The notes under the pieces: model-generated
Databases searched by the model: none
The model's input: the letters and a program-made list of their open reading frames with translations, nothing else
What the model was told of the DNA's origin: nothing
NCBI GenBank assembly: GCA_035048495.1
Contig: CM068547.1
Coordinates: forward strand, 24,187,913-24,251,912
Source: Euptelea pleiosperma
Taxonomy: Eukaryota; Streptophyta; Magnoliopsida; Ranunculales; Eupteleaceae
Reading direction: 5' to 3'
Length of the DNA stretch: 64,000 bases
Made by a program: the position numbers and the translations under genes
In this document: positions 11,907 through 25,816 of the stretch, one piece after another
Layout of the letters: each line of letters starts with the position of its first letter
Position numbering within the stretch: the stretch's first letter is position 1

Positions 11907-12110
11907 GTAAATTAACATACACTATAACAATCAGAGTGCCATTTAGTTGACAAAGAAACAAGTTCATCATGTGAGGACCAAGCACATCGACTTATGATTT
12001 CACTTCATTCAGGAGATTATCAGTGAAAGTGAGATTTTGCTGAGATGATGATAAAGACAGTTTCGGTAGTCAAGTTTGAGCATTGTTTGAACTTGATCAA
12101 TATCCTACAT
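11907..12110 (+). pseudogene. Copia-3 RNase H C-terminus (continuation)
   Basis: The translation gives INIHYNNQSAI, VHHVRTKHIDL, FIQEIISESEILL and, after frameshifts, VKFEHCLNLINILHV. These are the standard C-terminal landmarks of Copia pol (CDNQSAI, RTKHIDVR, CLDLI). With the insertion and one AGAGT copy left out, this segment is in frame with the pol fragment ending at 6002. It has several stops. Confidence 0.85.
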
Positions 12111-12203
12111 GTTTGAACACCCCTCGGGGCAAATTAGTGATGGCGATCGAGTTTGTTGCTCTTCGGAGTAGTGGCTTGGGAGAATTCAAGCCAAGGTGGA
12201 GAT

Positions 12204-12740
12204 TGTTGTTTTGATGGCTCGAATTCAAGCTAAGGTGGTCATTTGAACAAGTTGAAGGTAGTTCAAACGGACCTCTTGGTATTCTATTTTGTTACTCTCG
12301 AGTTCAATTGAGTCAAAAAACTTGGAGGTTCGTCCAATCAAACTCCAAGTTGTTCGAACGAACTTGTGTGAATCAATTTTTCAAAAAGAAATTGATTTTG
12401 GATTTTTTCATGCCTAGATGTTTCCTTTTGGCTCTAGGACTTCTTGGGAACCCTAATAGGACCACTAATTGTGTTGGGGAGATATGTAATGTATCTTTAA
12501 GAGTCCAGAGAGGTGTGGAGAGAACAAGAGAACTTGTTAGAGTGCTTGAGAGGGAGAGAGCTTTGTATTTTACAATCTCATAGCGAAGAATTGATCATCA
12601 TTGCCCGTGGACGTAGGTTTCGATCTCACCACGTAAATCTCTTGTGTCTTGTCACTTGATTTGATTTTCTCTATTTGTGGCATGTTTATTGGTGGCCATT
12701 TTTCTATCTTCAATCGATCCTTTGAGCATATTCCACAACA
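12204..12740 (+). repeat. 3' LTR of Copia-3
   Basis: Begins TGTTGTTTTGATGGC directly after the polypurine tract CCAAGGTGGAGAT (12191-12203) and ends TTCCACAACA, giving TGTTG/CAACA inverted ends. It follows the end of Copia-3 pol by about 90 bp, as in Tork/Tnt1-type elements. The corresponding 5' LTR is missing because the element is truncated on the left. Confidence 0.8.
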
Positions 12741-13916
12741 CTTAAGAGTGAAGTTTACACAGCTAAAAGCATACTGGTAATTTTAATACTAGATGAGGTA
12801 TTGTAGGTTTGGATAAGAGATCCTGTCACGCCCAAATTTAGATATCCAGATTTGACCCAAAAACCATGGATCGATCCATACCTGAAGCTCGAGGTGATCT
12901 AAGAATGTTCCCTAGTGGTCTAATTAGGCCTATTATACTACTAAGATTCATTATAAAACTCACCAAGTCCGAAAAAATTCTAGAAACAAAAAAAACCTAA
13001 AATGATCCTACGTGATTGTTCAATTACGAACATTAAGTAAATGCGTTTGATTATCTAAGTTAAGGTATAAAAGAAGTAATTAACATTATAATTCAATTAT
13101 TATAAATTAAAAACACATAAGTTAGGTCTAAGGTAACTTACAAAGTCAAAATCGGTCCACTTGAGTCAACGAGTTGACTCGGTCAAGTCTCAAAAGGTTG
13201 CAAAGGGAAAATAGGCCAGCAAGGCACTATTTTGGCTATACCTCCCTCGATTAATTGAATTAGCGAACGGGCCATATATTTTCGAAAATTTCTTTCAAAG
13301 ATCTAAGAAAAATTCTTTACGACAGAACCTCAAAAAATCATCTTCCTTCCTGAAAATGCCCCTCAACACAAAATAGACAGATTCGCGTCACAATTGGTGT
13401 TTTGATCACCAAAAAGAGTACAAATGGAATCTCTAAAATCCTTGCATATTGTCGGAAAGATAACAGATAGAGCTTGGAAAAGTTCTTTCGAGACTAGTTT
13501 CAGAAACTTCATCTACTTATCCGGAAATGCGTCATAAGAACACATCACCCTGCAAGCACACATCACCCTGAAGCTCATTCAATGTTAAAGAAAGTACAAA
13601 AAATCCTTATTCCTGATATGCCCTCAAGTTCCTTAAATTGACAAAATTTGTTTCTTTTGATTTTTGAAATATTTTTAATTTACAAGGGTGCTTTGGTCAT
13701 TCAACACTTTCACATTTCAACTCAACTTTGCAAAAAATTATTGCATCTTGACATGGCACTTAAACTTTATGGCTAGAAAAATTTAGATGATGACTCCATT
13801 ATCAAAGTTGATGATGGACCCACACTGTGAGACACGTGGCACATTAGTAGAGGCTACTGACTGTATGGATGTTTAGTCCATCCCTAGATGGGCTTATGTA
13901 ACAAAATAAGCCTGAT
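12741..13916 (+). other. Unassigned; LTR-like start at 12836
   Basis: From 12836 the sequence TGTCACGCCCAAATTTAG looks like the start of a plant Gypsy LTR of the TGTCACGCCC type, and it shares words (e.g. 'atggatcga') with 42959 onward. I could not find its 3' end or a target duplication. A short direct duplication (acatcaccctg) occurs near 13543-13572. No gene was seen. Confidence 0.35.
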
Positions 13917-14075
13917 TAGTGATTTATAGCCTTCGGATATAATGATCGAAATCCACAGGTTAAAAATAAACTAAGAAAAAGACTCGGATATAAATTACTA
14001 ATCAGGATGAATTTTTGATATGTAATTCCAACTAGGAATGGGCAAAACATCCATACGATCAATGGTCTCTAAGAG
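13917..14075. repeat. Dispersed repeat, left copy
   Basis: Shares 'gctaatcaggatgaattttca'-type text and a similar order of words with 15190-15345 (for example 'taaaaataaac' versus 'taaaaacaaac', and 'ctaggaatgggcaaaac' versus 'ctagagatgggaaaac'). The foldback MITE lies between the two copies. Confidence 0.5.
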
Positions 14076-14161
14076 TGTGCCATATGGTTCATAATATGGC
14101 CCATCATCAATGGTGTCAAAACTCATTCTTGGAAGAGAAAAAAGTTAATTAGAAACACTTA

Positions 14162-15093
14162 GGGGTGTGTTTGGAACGCATGCAAATCGGGGTGTGCAAA
14201 TAGGTTTACACATGCAATCATTTCCCACGCATGTTTGGAACACATGCGTTCGGCGATTTGCACATGGACATGGGCAAATGAATGCTATTAAAAACCTATC
14301 TCATCCCCTGACCAATCGTTTACACAACATCCTTGTGCAAATGATTTGTATAAGGAACAAATTAAAATCCAAAATTTTCTCAAATCAAGCCCCATCTTTC
14401 CAAAATAACAAAAATAATAGAAAAAGTATTGTTGAAATTTAAAATTTTTAAAAATGAAAAATATGGAAAAAAATAACGGCTCTTTTTTCACAATCTTTTT
14501 CAAAAAATAATGGCGTTATTTTCGTTATAAGAGAAAATAAAGGCTATTATTTTTTGACCATTTTAATTATACATAACGTAACGGGGGAGGTCCGAATCAG
14601 TTATAACGACCGTTATTTTCGTCATAACAGATTTGGACCTCACTCGTTACATTATATACCGTTAAAACGCTGAAAAAATAATGGCCATTTTTTTTTCTCG
14701 TTATAACAAAAATAACGGCCATTATTTTCCAAGAAAATTTGTGAAAAACAAATGTCCGCTATTTCCGTTATTGCCTGTTATTTTTCTATTTTTTTATATT
14801 TTTTTTGTTTTTGAAAATTTGAAATTCATGTTCAAATATGTGGGGCCCATGTATTAAGTATGGAAAATTCACTTTTTTTTCGTACTTAATATGTCAGGCC
14901 CACATATTTTGTGCTTTCCTAAGTGAGCACGTACGCGGACCAAATGGTAGTAAATATGAACAGTGCGTAAAATTTGAAATTTGCATATGCAAAGTTAGTG
15001 CGAACCAAACGCAAGAAAATAGTATGGGTGCGTAAACCATTGCACAGGCAACCATTGCACGCGCAATGGTTTGCATGCATACCAAACAGACCT
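14162..15093. mobile_element. Long foldback MITE (Tourist/PIF-Harbinger-like)
   Basis: The ends are inverted (left GGGGTGTGTTTGG then GCATGCAAA; right complement AGGTCTGTTTGG then GCATGCAAA) and flanked by TTA on both sides (14159-14161, 15094-15096). TTA duplication and a GGG..TGTTTGG end fit PIF/Harbinger Tourist elements. Much of the interior is one long inverted repeat, e.g. 14400-14560 against 14660-14830, with ATAACGG/CCGTTAT words in mirrored order. Short frames here (14167-14442, 14838-15035, 14894-15179) are by-products. Confidence 0.7.
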
Positions 15094-15189
15094 TTAACAT
15101 ACCCACTATTAAAAGAGTAATGACCACATGGTCCAAGGTTCTTGGATGTGCACGGTGGTGTCATTGGCCAAAAATGCACCTCGAGCTAT

Positions 15190-15345
15190 GTTCTAAATAG
15201 TGATGCTAAAAATCTACGATTAAAAACAAACCATGAAAAAGAATCTAATCCAATAGATAGAAATTGCTAATCAGGATGAATTTTCATAGGTTGGTCCACC
15301 TAGAGATGGGAAAACCATATATGGTCTCCAAATATGTGCCATGTG
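15190..15345. repeat. Dispersed repeat, right copy
   Basis: Partner of 13917-14075. The pair flanks the foldback MITE and is in direct orientation. Confidence 0.5.
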
Positions 15346-15743
15346 TAAAGTGTTGCCACACGTAAGGTGCACATGCATCACACGTGGTGGACCCCTAGTC
15401 TATATAATAAGGGAGCTCAGTTGTCTCCTCCTCTTATAGGCTTCAACAAAGAAGGGTTGAGATCTTATCCCCCAACTGGATGGTGGATCTCGGCCACTCA
15501 CACCCAATTTTGACAAATGCTTTGTCGGCGAGTGCCATGGCCACGGGCCACCCACTAGTATAATACAACGGATGCCAATGAAAAAAAGAGATACAATGCA
15601 ACGGATATGTACTTAATCAAGAACAATGTCATGAACAACCCAAAATTTATTTTAGATCATTAACCTATTCCTATTTTTTAGTTCTGGACTTCGATGTTCA
15701 ACAATATTGATTACTTATTAAAATTCGATTCTTACTTGTGCAG
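15346..15743. other. Intron or upstream region before the kinase transmembrane exon
   Basis: No DUF26 motif (C-X8-C-X2-C) or other ectodomain code was seen in any frame. The stretch ends with the acceptor TTGTGCAG at 15736-15743. Confidence 0.5.
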
Positions 15744-18602
<2,859 letters not shown>

Positions 18603-18631
18603 ATGAGGAATTACCCAGTTATACCCTCGAT

Positions 18632-18772
18632 AGAATTAGTGAATTTAGGGTATTATAAGTTAGTAAATATTAATGATTGAGTACATCTTGCATTCATGAC
18701 ATTTATGATGATCGATAGTATTAGTGGATCTAGGGTATATAAACTGGTAAATGTTAATGATTGTGTACATCC
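18632..18772. repeat. Tandem repeat downstream of the kinase, second unit split by Copia-1
   Basis: Unit 1 (about 18632-18714) reads '...gaatttagggtattataag ... gtacatcttgcattcatgaca'. Unit 2 starts near 18716 ('gtggatctagggtatataaac ... gtgtacatc') and is broken at 18772 by the Copia-1 LTR. It resumes at 40088 with 'catcttgcgttcatgacac'. This gives independent proof of the insertion point. Confidence 0.8.
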
Positions 18773-19269
18773 TGTTGGAATTTTTTTTTTAATTATTTGT
18801 TTATTACCTTTTCACATGTATGTTGTATGTCTAACTAATTGGATTCTATGTTGTTAAATTATAAGGATGATATGTATTGGGACCTACATGTACGATCTAT
18901 GTAGACCCAATATCTATTATGATGGGTTGGTGATGCACCCAATCATTACTCCAATAGTGGTATCAATCTAGGAGATCGATTCTCCTTGATGGGGGAGAAC
19001 TAGTCTCCACTCTCTATATATAGGTGGTAGTCCCCCACTCTCTACACACACATCATTATTTCATATTTAAAGGCTTTCATCTTCAAAGTGTAGGAGAGTG
19101 GGGGTAGAGCAACCTATCAAAACAGATTCAGCCATTCCGAGGATTAAGTGATTAACGAGTATGTAATTTCAGTTATGATTTATGGTTATTATTTTGTGCG
19201 ATACAAATTGTAGTTCTGAGTTGATTTATTTTATTCTTGAAGTTTATTCCACATTATAATATTCCAACA
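18773..19269 (+). repeat. 5' LTR of Copia-1
   Basis: TG...CA repeat of 497 bp sharing long identical blocks with 39591-40087 (for example 'gatgggttggtgatgcacc'). It contains a TATATATAGG box near 19012-19022. Confidence 0.88.
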
Positions 19270-19273
19270 TTAA

Positions 19274-19286
19274 TTTTATCAGAGCT
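19274..19286 (+). other. Primer-binding site of Copia-1 (initiator tRNA-Met type)
   Basis: TTTTATCAGAGCT, four bases after the LTR, matches the usual Copia site TGGTATCAGAGC except at its first bases. Confidence 0.75.
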
Positions 19287-19848
19287 TGATAAGGGTTTGA
19301 TCATACAAAACCCATGATGCAAAATTTTATACAGACTATCTTGGGTATTTTGATTTGTGAATAAGACAAAAGTTTAAATGATTTTGTACGGACTGATTCT
19401 TCTTTTAGTTGTAAACCATAGTTTGCAGAAAAACCATTCATGGTTTGCAAAACCCATTTACTTATAAAACCATTTGAGCAAACCACTTCAACCTCACGGA
19501 CTGGTTTTTTTTATTATGATGCAAACAATTTTTAATAAAACAACATATGGTTAGCAAATACTTTCATATGGACTGTATATGGTACAATCATTAAATCATA
19601 GATGGTTCAATCATTAAATCTATTTTAATGAAATATAACAAGAAGAAAAATCAAATTTTTTTGTAGTTTATCAAAAGAAAATGAGTTTTGTGTATAATAT
19701 AACATGTTTATATCCATTTATACGAAGAAAACATGAAGAAGATCATGTTTCAGATTGGTTCATATCGAAAAGGGTTGAAAACCCTTTCAAAAATCAAAAT
19801 GTATTGGTCTGGATTAAACAGTGGGAGTCATCGGCAGCATTGCTTGAG
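19287..19848 (+). other. Copia-1 leader, left part
   Basis: Non-coding leader between the primer site and the first nested LTR. Short frames at 19681-20026 show no motif. The leader continues at 22455-22717, 25817-26445 and 36358-36837. Confidence 0.55.
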
Positions 19849-19853
19849 GTCAT

Positions 19854-22449
19854 TGAAAGTAGGCTTTTTCCACGTCGTTGTTTACGGAAACCCTAACTTC
19901 AACACATTTTTAATTAATCCGAGACTTTTAACCTGTAAAATAAGCAATTTTTGCACAGTGGCTCGTGTCGGATGTCGATCCGCACTCGGGAATAGTCAGA
20001 TCAGCGCAATAAGGAATATAAAATAACTGGAATTTGTCGATCTTAAATCAAAATAAACTTTAATTCATGAATTCAAATGTACTTTACAAGTCAAACATGA
20101 AACACTTAATCTAGAAAGCAGTAAAACTAATTTAGAGAGAGAGAAAAAAGAGAGATTAAAGCTAAGTAGAGAGAGAAAGTAGGGAAATCTAGAGAGAGAA
20201 GGTGAAGTCTAGAGAGAGAAAGGGTAAGAATGATGCCTAGATAGAGAAATTATGACCTAGAGAGAGAAAAGAGTGGTGGAAAGAGAAAGTAGAAAGAGAA
20301 GGAGTTTACCTTGGACACTTATCGGAGTTGGAGATCATGATCGGTGGTGCATGGTTTGCACATGGTCGTGGTACCAAAGGAGCTCCAAGAGAGTGGAGTT
20401 GCTACCATGGTTTGAGGAGCATTCCTTGCTGGCTTGGTGAGAGAAGCTCGGGCAGAGTTGGTGGAGAGGTTGAAGGACGTGGTGGCTGGGTAGTGGAGCA
20501 AGGGAAGGAGATGGAGGAGGCGGTTTGAATGGCAGCAAGGGATTAAAGTTGCACTCCCTCGCAGCCTCGTGGTGGATATGAGAGATGAGGTGGGGTTCAA
20601 GAATGAGAAACGGTTGGGGCGTGGGTGAAAGTGAGAGAGAATGGAAGATATGACAATGGAGGAGGTTCCAGGCAACAGCAAGGAAAAGGGCCACCGGAAG
20701 TTGCAGATCTAGGCGGTGGTAGAGGGATGAGACGACCTGCTGGTGGTTGTGTTATTGCAGGTCGTGATGGCCCGAAGTTGCAGGTGCAACCAAGGTGGCT
20801 GGTGAAGCTAGGAAGGAGAAGGAGACTAAGGCGAAGGGTAGAGAGAATAGTTCACCGGCCGGAGTTGCAGACCTGCAACTCCGGTGAAAGCTAAGAAGAA
20901 TGGAAGAAGGGAAAGGAGAAGAGAGGGAACTTACCGCATAGAGTAGCACAAGGGGCGGGTTGAAAAGGGCCACTGGAAGTTGGCAAAGTTGTGAGATCTG
21001 CAACCCGATCGGTGAAGAGAAGAACACCGGAGTTGATGGTGGCGGAAAGCACCTGCACATGGCGCCTGGTTCGGGGGATGAAGAAGACGGTGATAGAGGA
21101 GGAGGTAGCACGGTTCTGGTGTTGCTGTCCGAGCAGCAAGAAGAAGAAGAAGAAGGAGAAGAACCAGCTCGCCGAAGAAGAAGGAGAGAAAAGTAAGAAG
21201 AAGGGAAGAACGTGGGGAGACGGCCAGAGTTGCTGCTGCAACTCCGGTGAGGACGTGAAAGAGAAGATGAAGAAGAAGATGGTGAAGCGGGAGGAGAAAC
21301 GGCCAAGAGAGGGGAAAAAAAAGTGGGGAAGGGTTTTTGGGGAAGGATTGAAGGGATTAGAGGGGGATTAGGGTTCCAAAGAACCCTTCTCCTTCCCCTT
21401 TTAAAGCTCCCTAGTTTCCATTAATGGAAATTAGGGAATTTTTGAAATAAAAAAAAATATATATATATATATATAAAGTAAAAGTCTACTTTTCTTTAGG
21501 GAATGTCCCCATTTAGTGGACCCCCCATTTTTTAAAATTTAATTAAAATTATTTTGAAATTCACGGGGTCCACTAACTGGTCGGACAGCGGGTCGATGAT
21601 GATGGGCCCGGCTACTGGCCCACATGGATTGATGATGTCCATCGTCTCACAAGATGATGTGACAGACAGTCTGATGGCGATCGGATGGATGGTGACTTGA
21701 TTGGGACCCAGATTGGTAGATCGACGGATCTAGAGAGATCCAACGGTCCTATTGAAGATCCGACGGTCCGATGGAAGATCCAAGGGTCAGAAAGCTAAGG
21801 GAGATGAGATAGAGCCGATGGGCAAGAGTTCTGGGGTTAGGTCAGTAGATTCGAGGACCGAGAGATGAAGAGAGAGAGAGAATAAGGAGAGATGAGAGAG
21901 AAAGTATCAGAAAATGGAGATAAAAGTATTGGCAGAGGGTCTGGAACCCTGGTCTTCACTGTGACCATCCTCACGCTTCTCCAGTAGAGTAGACTATCAT
22001 TCCTTGCTGACTCATGTGGCTTTAAACGCTTTGGTCCGTCTTTTGGTCATTGGCTCTCCTACTCTCTTCGTTCTTTGGGCTGGCTTTTTGGTCCTCTTAT
22101 TCAGCCCATATTTGGCTCATATCTTCTAGTCATAGCATGTGGGCTCTTTAAGCTTTGATAATGGGCTTTCCTGATCGATGTGGGCTCGCAAGTCTCGAGA
22201 ATTGTCCAATCGGGGTTTCCTGCGACAGAAGAAGCGCGTAATGAGACTCTATCAGAATGACTTCATGTCTAGACTTTCGAAAATGTGTTTAATGCATGCA
22301 AATATATCATTTCGTCCAGAAAAGTGTGTTCTACGCAACAAAAGAGACTCATACGTAGAAAAGTGGATAATTGGAGCAGTTTTACGTAGGAGAGTGTGAT
22401 AACACTTAGAAGATAACAGTGGAAAATATGCACTTTTAAGCGAATATCA
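19854..22449 (-). mobile_element. Solo LTR, family A (Athila/Tat-like), minus orientation
   Basis: On the minus strand it starts TGATATTCGCTTAAAAGTGC and ends CCTACTTTCA. GTCAT flanks it on both sides (19849-19853, 22450-22454). Read in minus, it contains the conserved LTR head, a CT/GA-rich and Pro/Ser-codon-rich middle (20.3-21.4 kb), a splice-donor-like GGTAA at about 20310 and the conserved tail with TCGGATGTCGATCCGCACTC (19968-19987 on plus). The long frames in its middle (e.g. 20752-21306) are low-complexity and not genes. Confidence 0.85.
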
Positions 22450-22454
22450 GTCAT

Positions 22455-22717
22455 TGGTGATATCCTAGCCTCTACATTGAACACCGACGAAGTGGGTGGC
22501 CAATCGGTTAAGGGAGGGGCGAGAGATTTTGGGTAATGGCGGCTGTTAGGGTTTGCTGCACAGAAACTAGAAGTTTTAGGCCTTTGGAACCCAATACTTA
22601 GCCTATGGACCAAATGTTTTGGCCCATTTAATCCAAACAGAAACTAGAAGGGGGAATGGGCACTGGCCCAACCCATAATAAGAGCTAGACTCAATGGCCC
22701 AATGGCCATGACTAAAC
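22455..22717 (+). other. Remnant of Copia-1 leader between two solo LTRs
   Basis: Short host-element sequence bounded by the GTCAT and CCATC duplications. No gene seen. Confidence 0.55.
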
Positions 22718-22722
22718 CCATC

Positions 22723-25700
22723 TGATATTCGCTTAAAAGTGCGTATTTTCCACTATTATCTTCTAAGCGTTTTCACACTCTCCTATGTTAAAATACTCTA
22801 TTTATCTACTTTTCTACGTAAGAGTCTCTTTTGTTGCGTAGAACACACTTTTCTGGACGAAATGGTATATTTGCATGCATTAAACACATTTTCGGAAGTC
22901 TAGACATTGAGTCGTTCTGATAATAAAGTCTCATTACGCACTTCTTCTGTCGCAGGAAACCCCGATGGGACTATTCTCGAGACTTACAGGCCCACGATCA
23001 ACCATAGAAGCCTAATATCAAAGCTTGAAGAGCCACAGGCTATGACTAGAAGATATGGGCCAAATATGGGCTGAATAAGAGGACCAAAAAGTCGGCCCAA
23101 AGAACGAAGAGAGCAGGAGAGCTAATGACCAAGAGACGAACCAAAGAGTTTAAAGCCACACGAGTCAGCAAGGAATGATGGTCTACTCTACTGGAGAAGT
23201 GTGAGGATGGTCACAGTGAAGACTAGGGTTCCAGACCCTCTGCCAGTATTTTTATCTCCATTTTTTAATATATTCTCTCTCCTCTCTCTAAATCCCCATT
23301 CTCTCTCTGCCCTCAATATCAAATCATCTGATCTACTCTCCTCCCACAATTACTCTATCCTACGGACTATGTTGGCCGATTTCTAACCGTGCGATCGCCA
23401 TCAGATCATCCATCCGATCATCCATCTTCACTCCCAGATCATCGATCTGATCAACCACTTAGATCATGTAGACCAATTGATGGGCTGATGAACCTAGGGT
23501 AGTCCAAGTTGCATGATCATGAACCAAGTATGGGCCTAGCGAATCGAGTGATTGAAACATGCATGCATCTAAAAAGAATTTTTACATTTTGGTATGTTTT
23601 ACAAAAGTTGCATCATTTCATTTATGGGAAGTGGTTTTTGACGGACATTTAAGTTATGTTGTGTCCATGGACTTTCAAAAATAAAATATTTTGAAAATAA
23701 ATTGTGAAAGTTTTTCTAATGGGTTGGCAATATGGGAATTAGAAACAAAATGTTTTGGGAACAAATTGAATATTAGGAGGAAATTTTGGAAAGGATAACT
23801 TACAAAACAAGAAAAGATTTTTTTTGTTGGAGTATGGCCTAACAAGGAATACATTTTAAATGAAAAGAAATTGATTTCCAATATTCTTTGAAAGTAAAAA
23901 GGGAATAAACATGTTTTAGAAAGAGGAGATTTTTGGGGTATTGAAGAAAACGGTTTTGAAGAAATCAAGGGACCCCCACGTCCCTTATAAAGGAGGAAGC
24001 CCTACTAGTTAGTTTCTTCTTCTCTCCCCCCTCACAGTCTATTCCTCTCTCCCTTTCTCTCCCACGTTTTTTTTTACTTGCCAAAAAAAAAACCTCTCCC
24101 ACGTTTCCACTTCTTCTTTCCCCTTCTCTATCACCATTCGTTTGGAGATCTCCACCACGCCGTTGCTACCTCCACCATTGCTCCACGTTCTCCAACCGGC
24201 CTGCCCCTCACCTGCAACTCCCCTTAACCCCTTGCTTCTTGTAGATCGTTGCCCCCTCCGAAACCCTCCACCGTTTCTGGTGTTGCAGGTTGCAACACCA
24301 GCCAAACAGACTGTATAACCTGCAAGGTTCCAGTACCCAAAGAAACTCGAAGTGGAGGAGCACCAGCAACGCACCTCTCTTCCTTCTCTTCACCGCCTCC
24401 TTTCTCTCCAAAGAATAAAACAAGAAGAGCAAAAAAAAAAAAAAAAGATTGCCGGAGTTGCAACCTGCAACTCCGGCGAGCTCCATTAACGTCCATCCAC
24501 CTCTGCTCAAGAGGCCATTTCCCTCCACGTCGCCGTCTCCTTTCACCTTCAAACCTTGTGGCAAGAAGCAGTAAGCAGCCACCGTGCTTCACTTCAAAAG
24601 GGCAGCCTGCTACACCACCACCGTAGGGAACACCTTCCCAAACCAGTGCCTTCACCATTTAAATCGCCCTTGACGGGTATAGTCCGGTGACCACCATTGC
24701 TCTGGCTCTCTCTTACCAGTCCGACGATCACCATTGATTGATCTCTTCCATCACTTTGCTCATTCCACCAAACCATCTTCTCTCTCCCAAAAAAAAATCT
24801 CTGCAACTTTCCAAGAAAAAGAAAAAATAAAAAAAGAGGAGAAAGAAGGAGAAGAAGAGAGGATTGTGAGAGACGCACCTTGCTCATCCAACCGTCACCT
24901 ACCCCTCTCCTTCAGTGGTGGATCTTCACCTGCAACTCTTGCTGCACCACCACAGTGCTGTTGCCTGTTTGCTTCCACCGATGGTTCCAACTTCGTGGTT
25001 CTCCTCAACGCCCTTCACATGATGTTCTATGCCGACCGGCATCACCTGCTCACCACGACCTGCTGTTCACACCACCCTCCACACCATGCTGTCCGCCACA
25101 ACCACCAGCAAGTACCCGAGGAGAAGCACCACCAAAGGTGGTTCATCTTGACGACCTGCTAGTCGTCATTCCAGCAACTTTCATCGCAGTCGCTTGCCTT
25201 CTTTGTTATGCTGTCCTCCCTTGGGCAGCATCACCGGCTATACAACCCCACACCGCCATGGCCTCACCATCTCCATCATTCGCACCCCGAGCATCACCAT
25301 TTTTTCCGGCCAATCTTCTAATGGTAAGTGATATTTTCTTTCTTTCTAGCAACATTCTCTCTCTAGATTTTTAGGATTTTCTCTCTCTAAAATTCTTTGT
25401 TTTTCTCTCTAGTTGTTGCTTTCTAACTTAGTTTAATTCTATCAATGGTTGTAAGGATTTAATCACTTTGAATAAATTTTAGTTTTTCTTTATTATTTAA
25501 TTGCAATAGTTTACTTTTCATGTTTTACTTTATCTGGGTTCTTCATGCTCTTGATATTTGTAGTAATTTTCTCTCTCTAAAATCAACCAATCATGTTTTA
25601 ATCCACCACCATTCTCACCTCTTCATAGTTCTGATAAAAATCCGTCATTTCATGTTCTTTGCTTGCACAAACTAACCCCGAGTGCGGATTGACATTCGAC

Positions 25701-25811
25701 ACGAATCCCTATACAATATCGCATATTTTACAGGAATTAAATCAGAAAAGATACAAATTTAGTTGGAATTAGGGTTTCTGTAACCAACGACGCGGAATAA
25801 TCCTACTTTCA
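22723..25811 (+). mobile_element. Solo LTR, family A, plus orientation
   Basis: Starts TGATATTCGCTTAAAAGTGC and ends CCTACTTTCA. CCATC flanks it exactly (22718-22722, 25812-25816). It is 3.09 kb long; its length differs from the minus copy in the low-complexity middle. It contains GTTGCAACCTGCAACTCCGG palindromic words (about 24453-24473), a splice-donor-like ATGGTAAGTG at about 25321 and the tail motif (25678 on). Frames such as 24249-24626, 24734-25162 and 24880-25374 are Pro/His/Ser-rich LTR by-products. Confidence 0.85.
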
Positions 25812-25816
25812 CCATC

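Noticed and set aside
12308..12583. 91-codon frame
   Set aside because: Entirely inside the Copia-3 3' LTR.
20752..21306. 184-codon frame on the minus strand
   Set aside because: It lies in the low-complexity Ser/Pro-codon part of a solo LTR, overlaps open frames on both strands and has no domain motif.
24734..25374. Overlapping frames rich in Pro, His and Ser
   Set aside because: Same LTR region on the other orientation copy. The frames are not conserved between LTR copies, so they look like by-products of composition.
19854..25811. Single large DNA transposon with very long inverted repeats
   Set aside because: Different perfect 5-bp duplications flank each half, so they are two solo LTRs.
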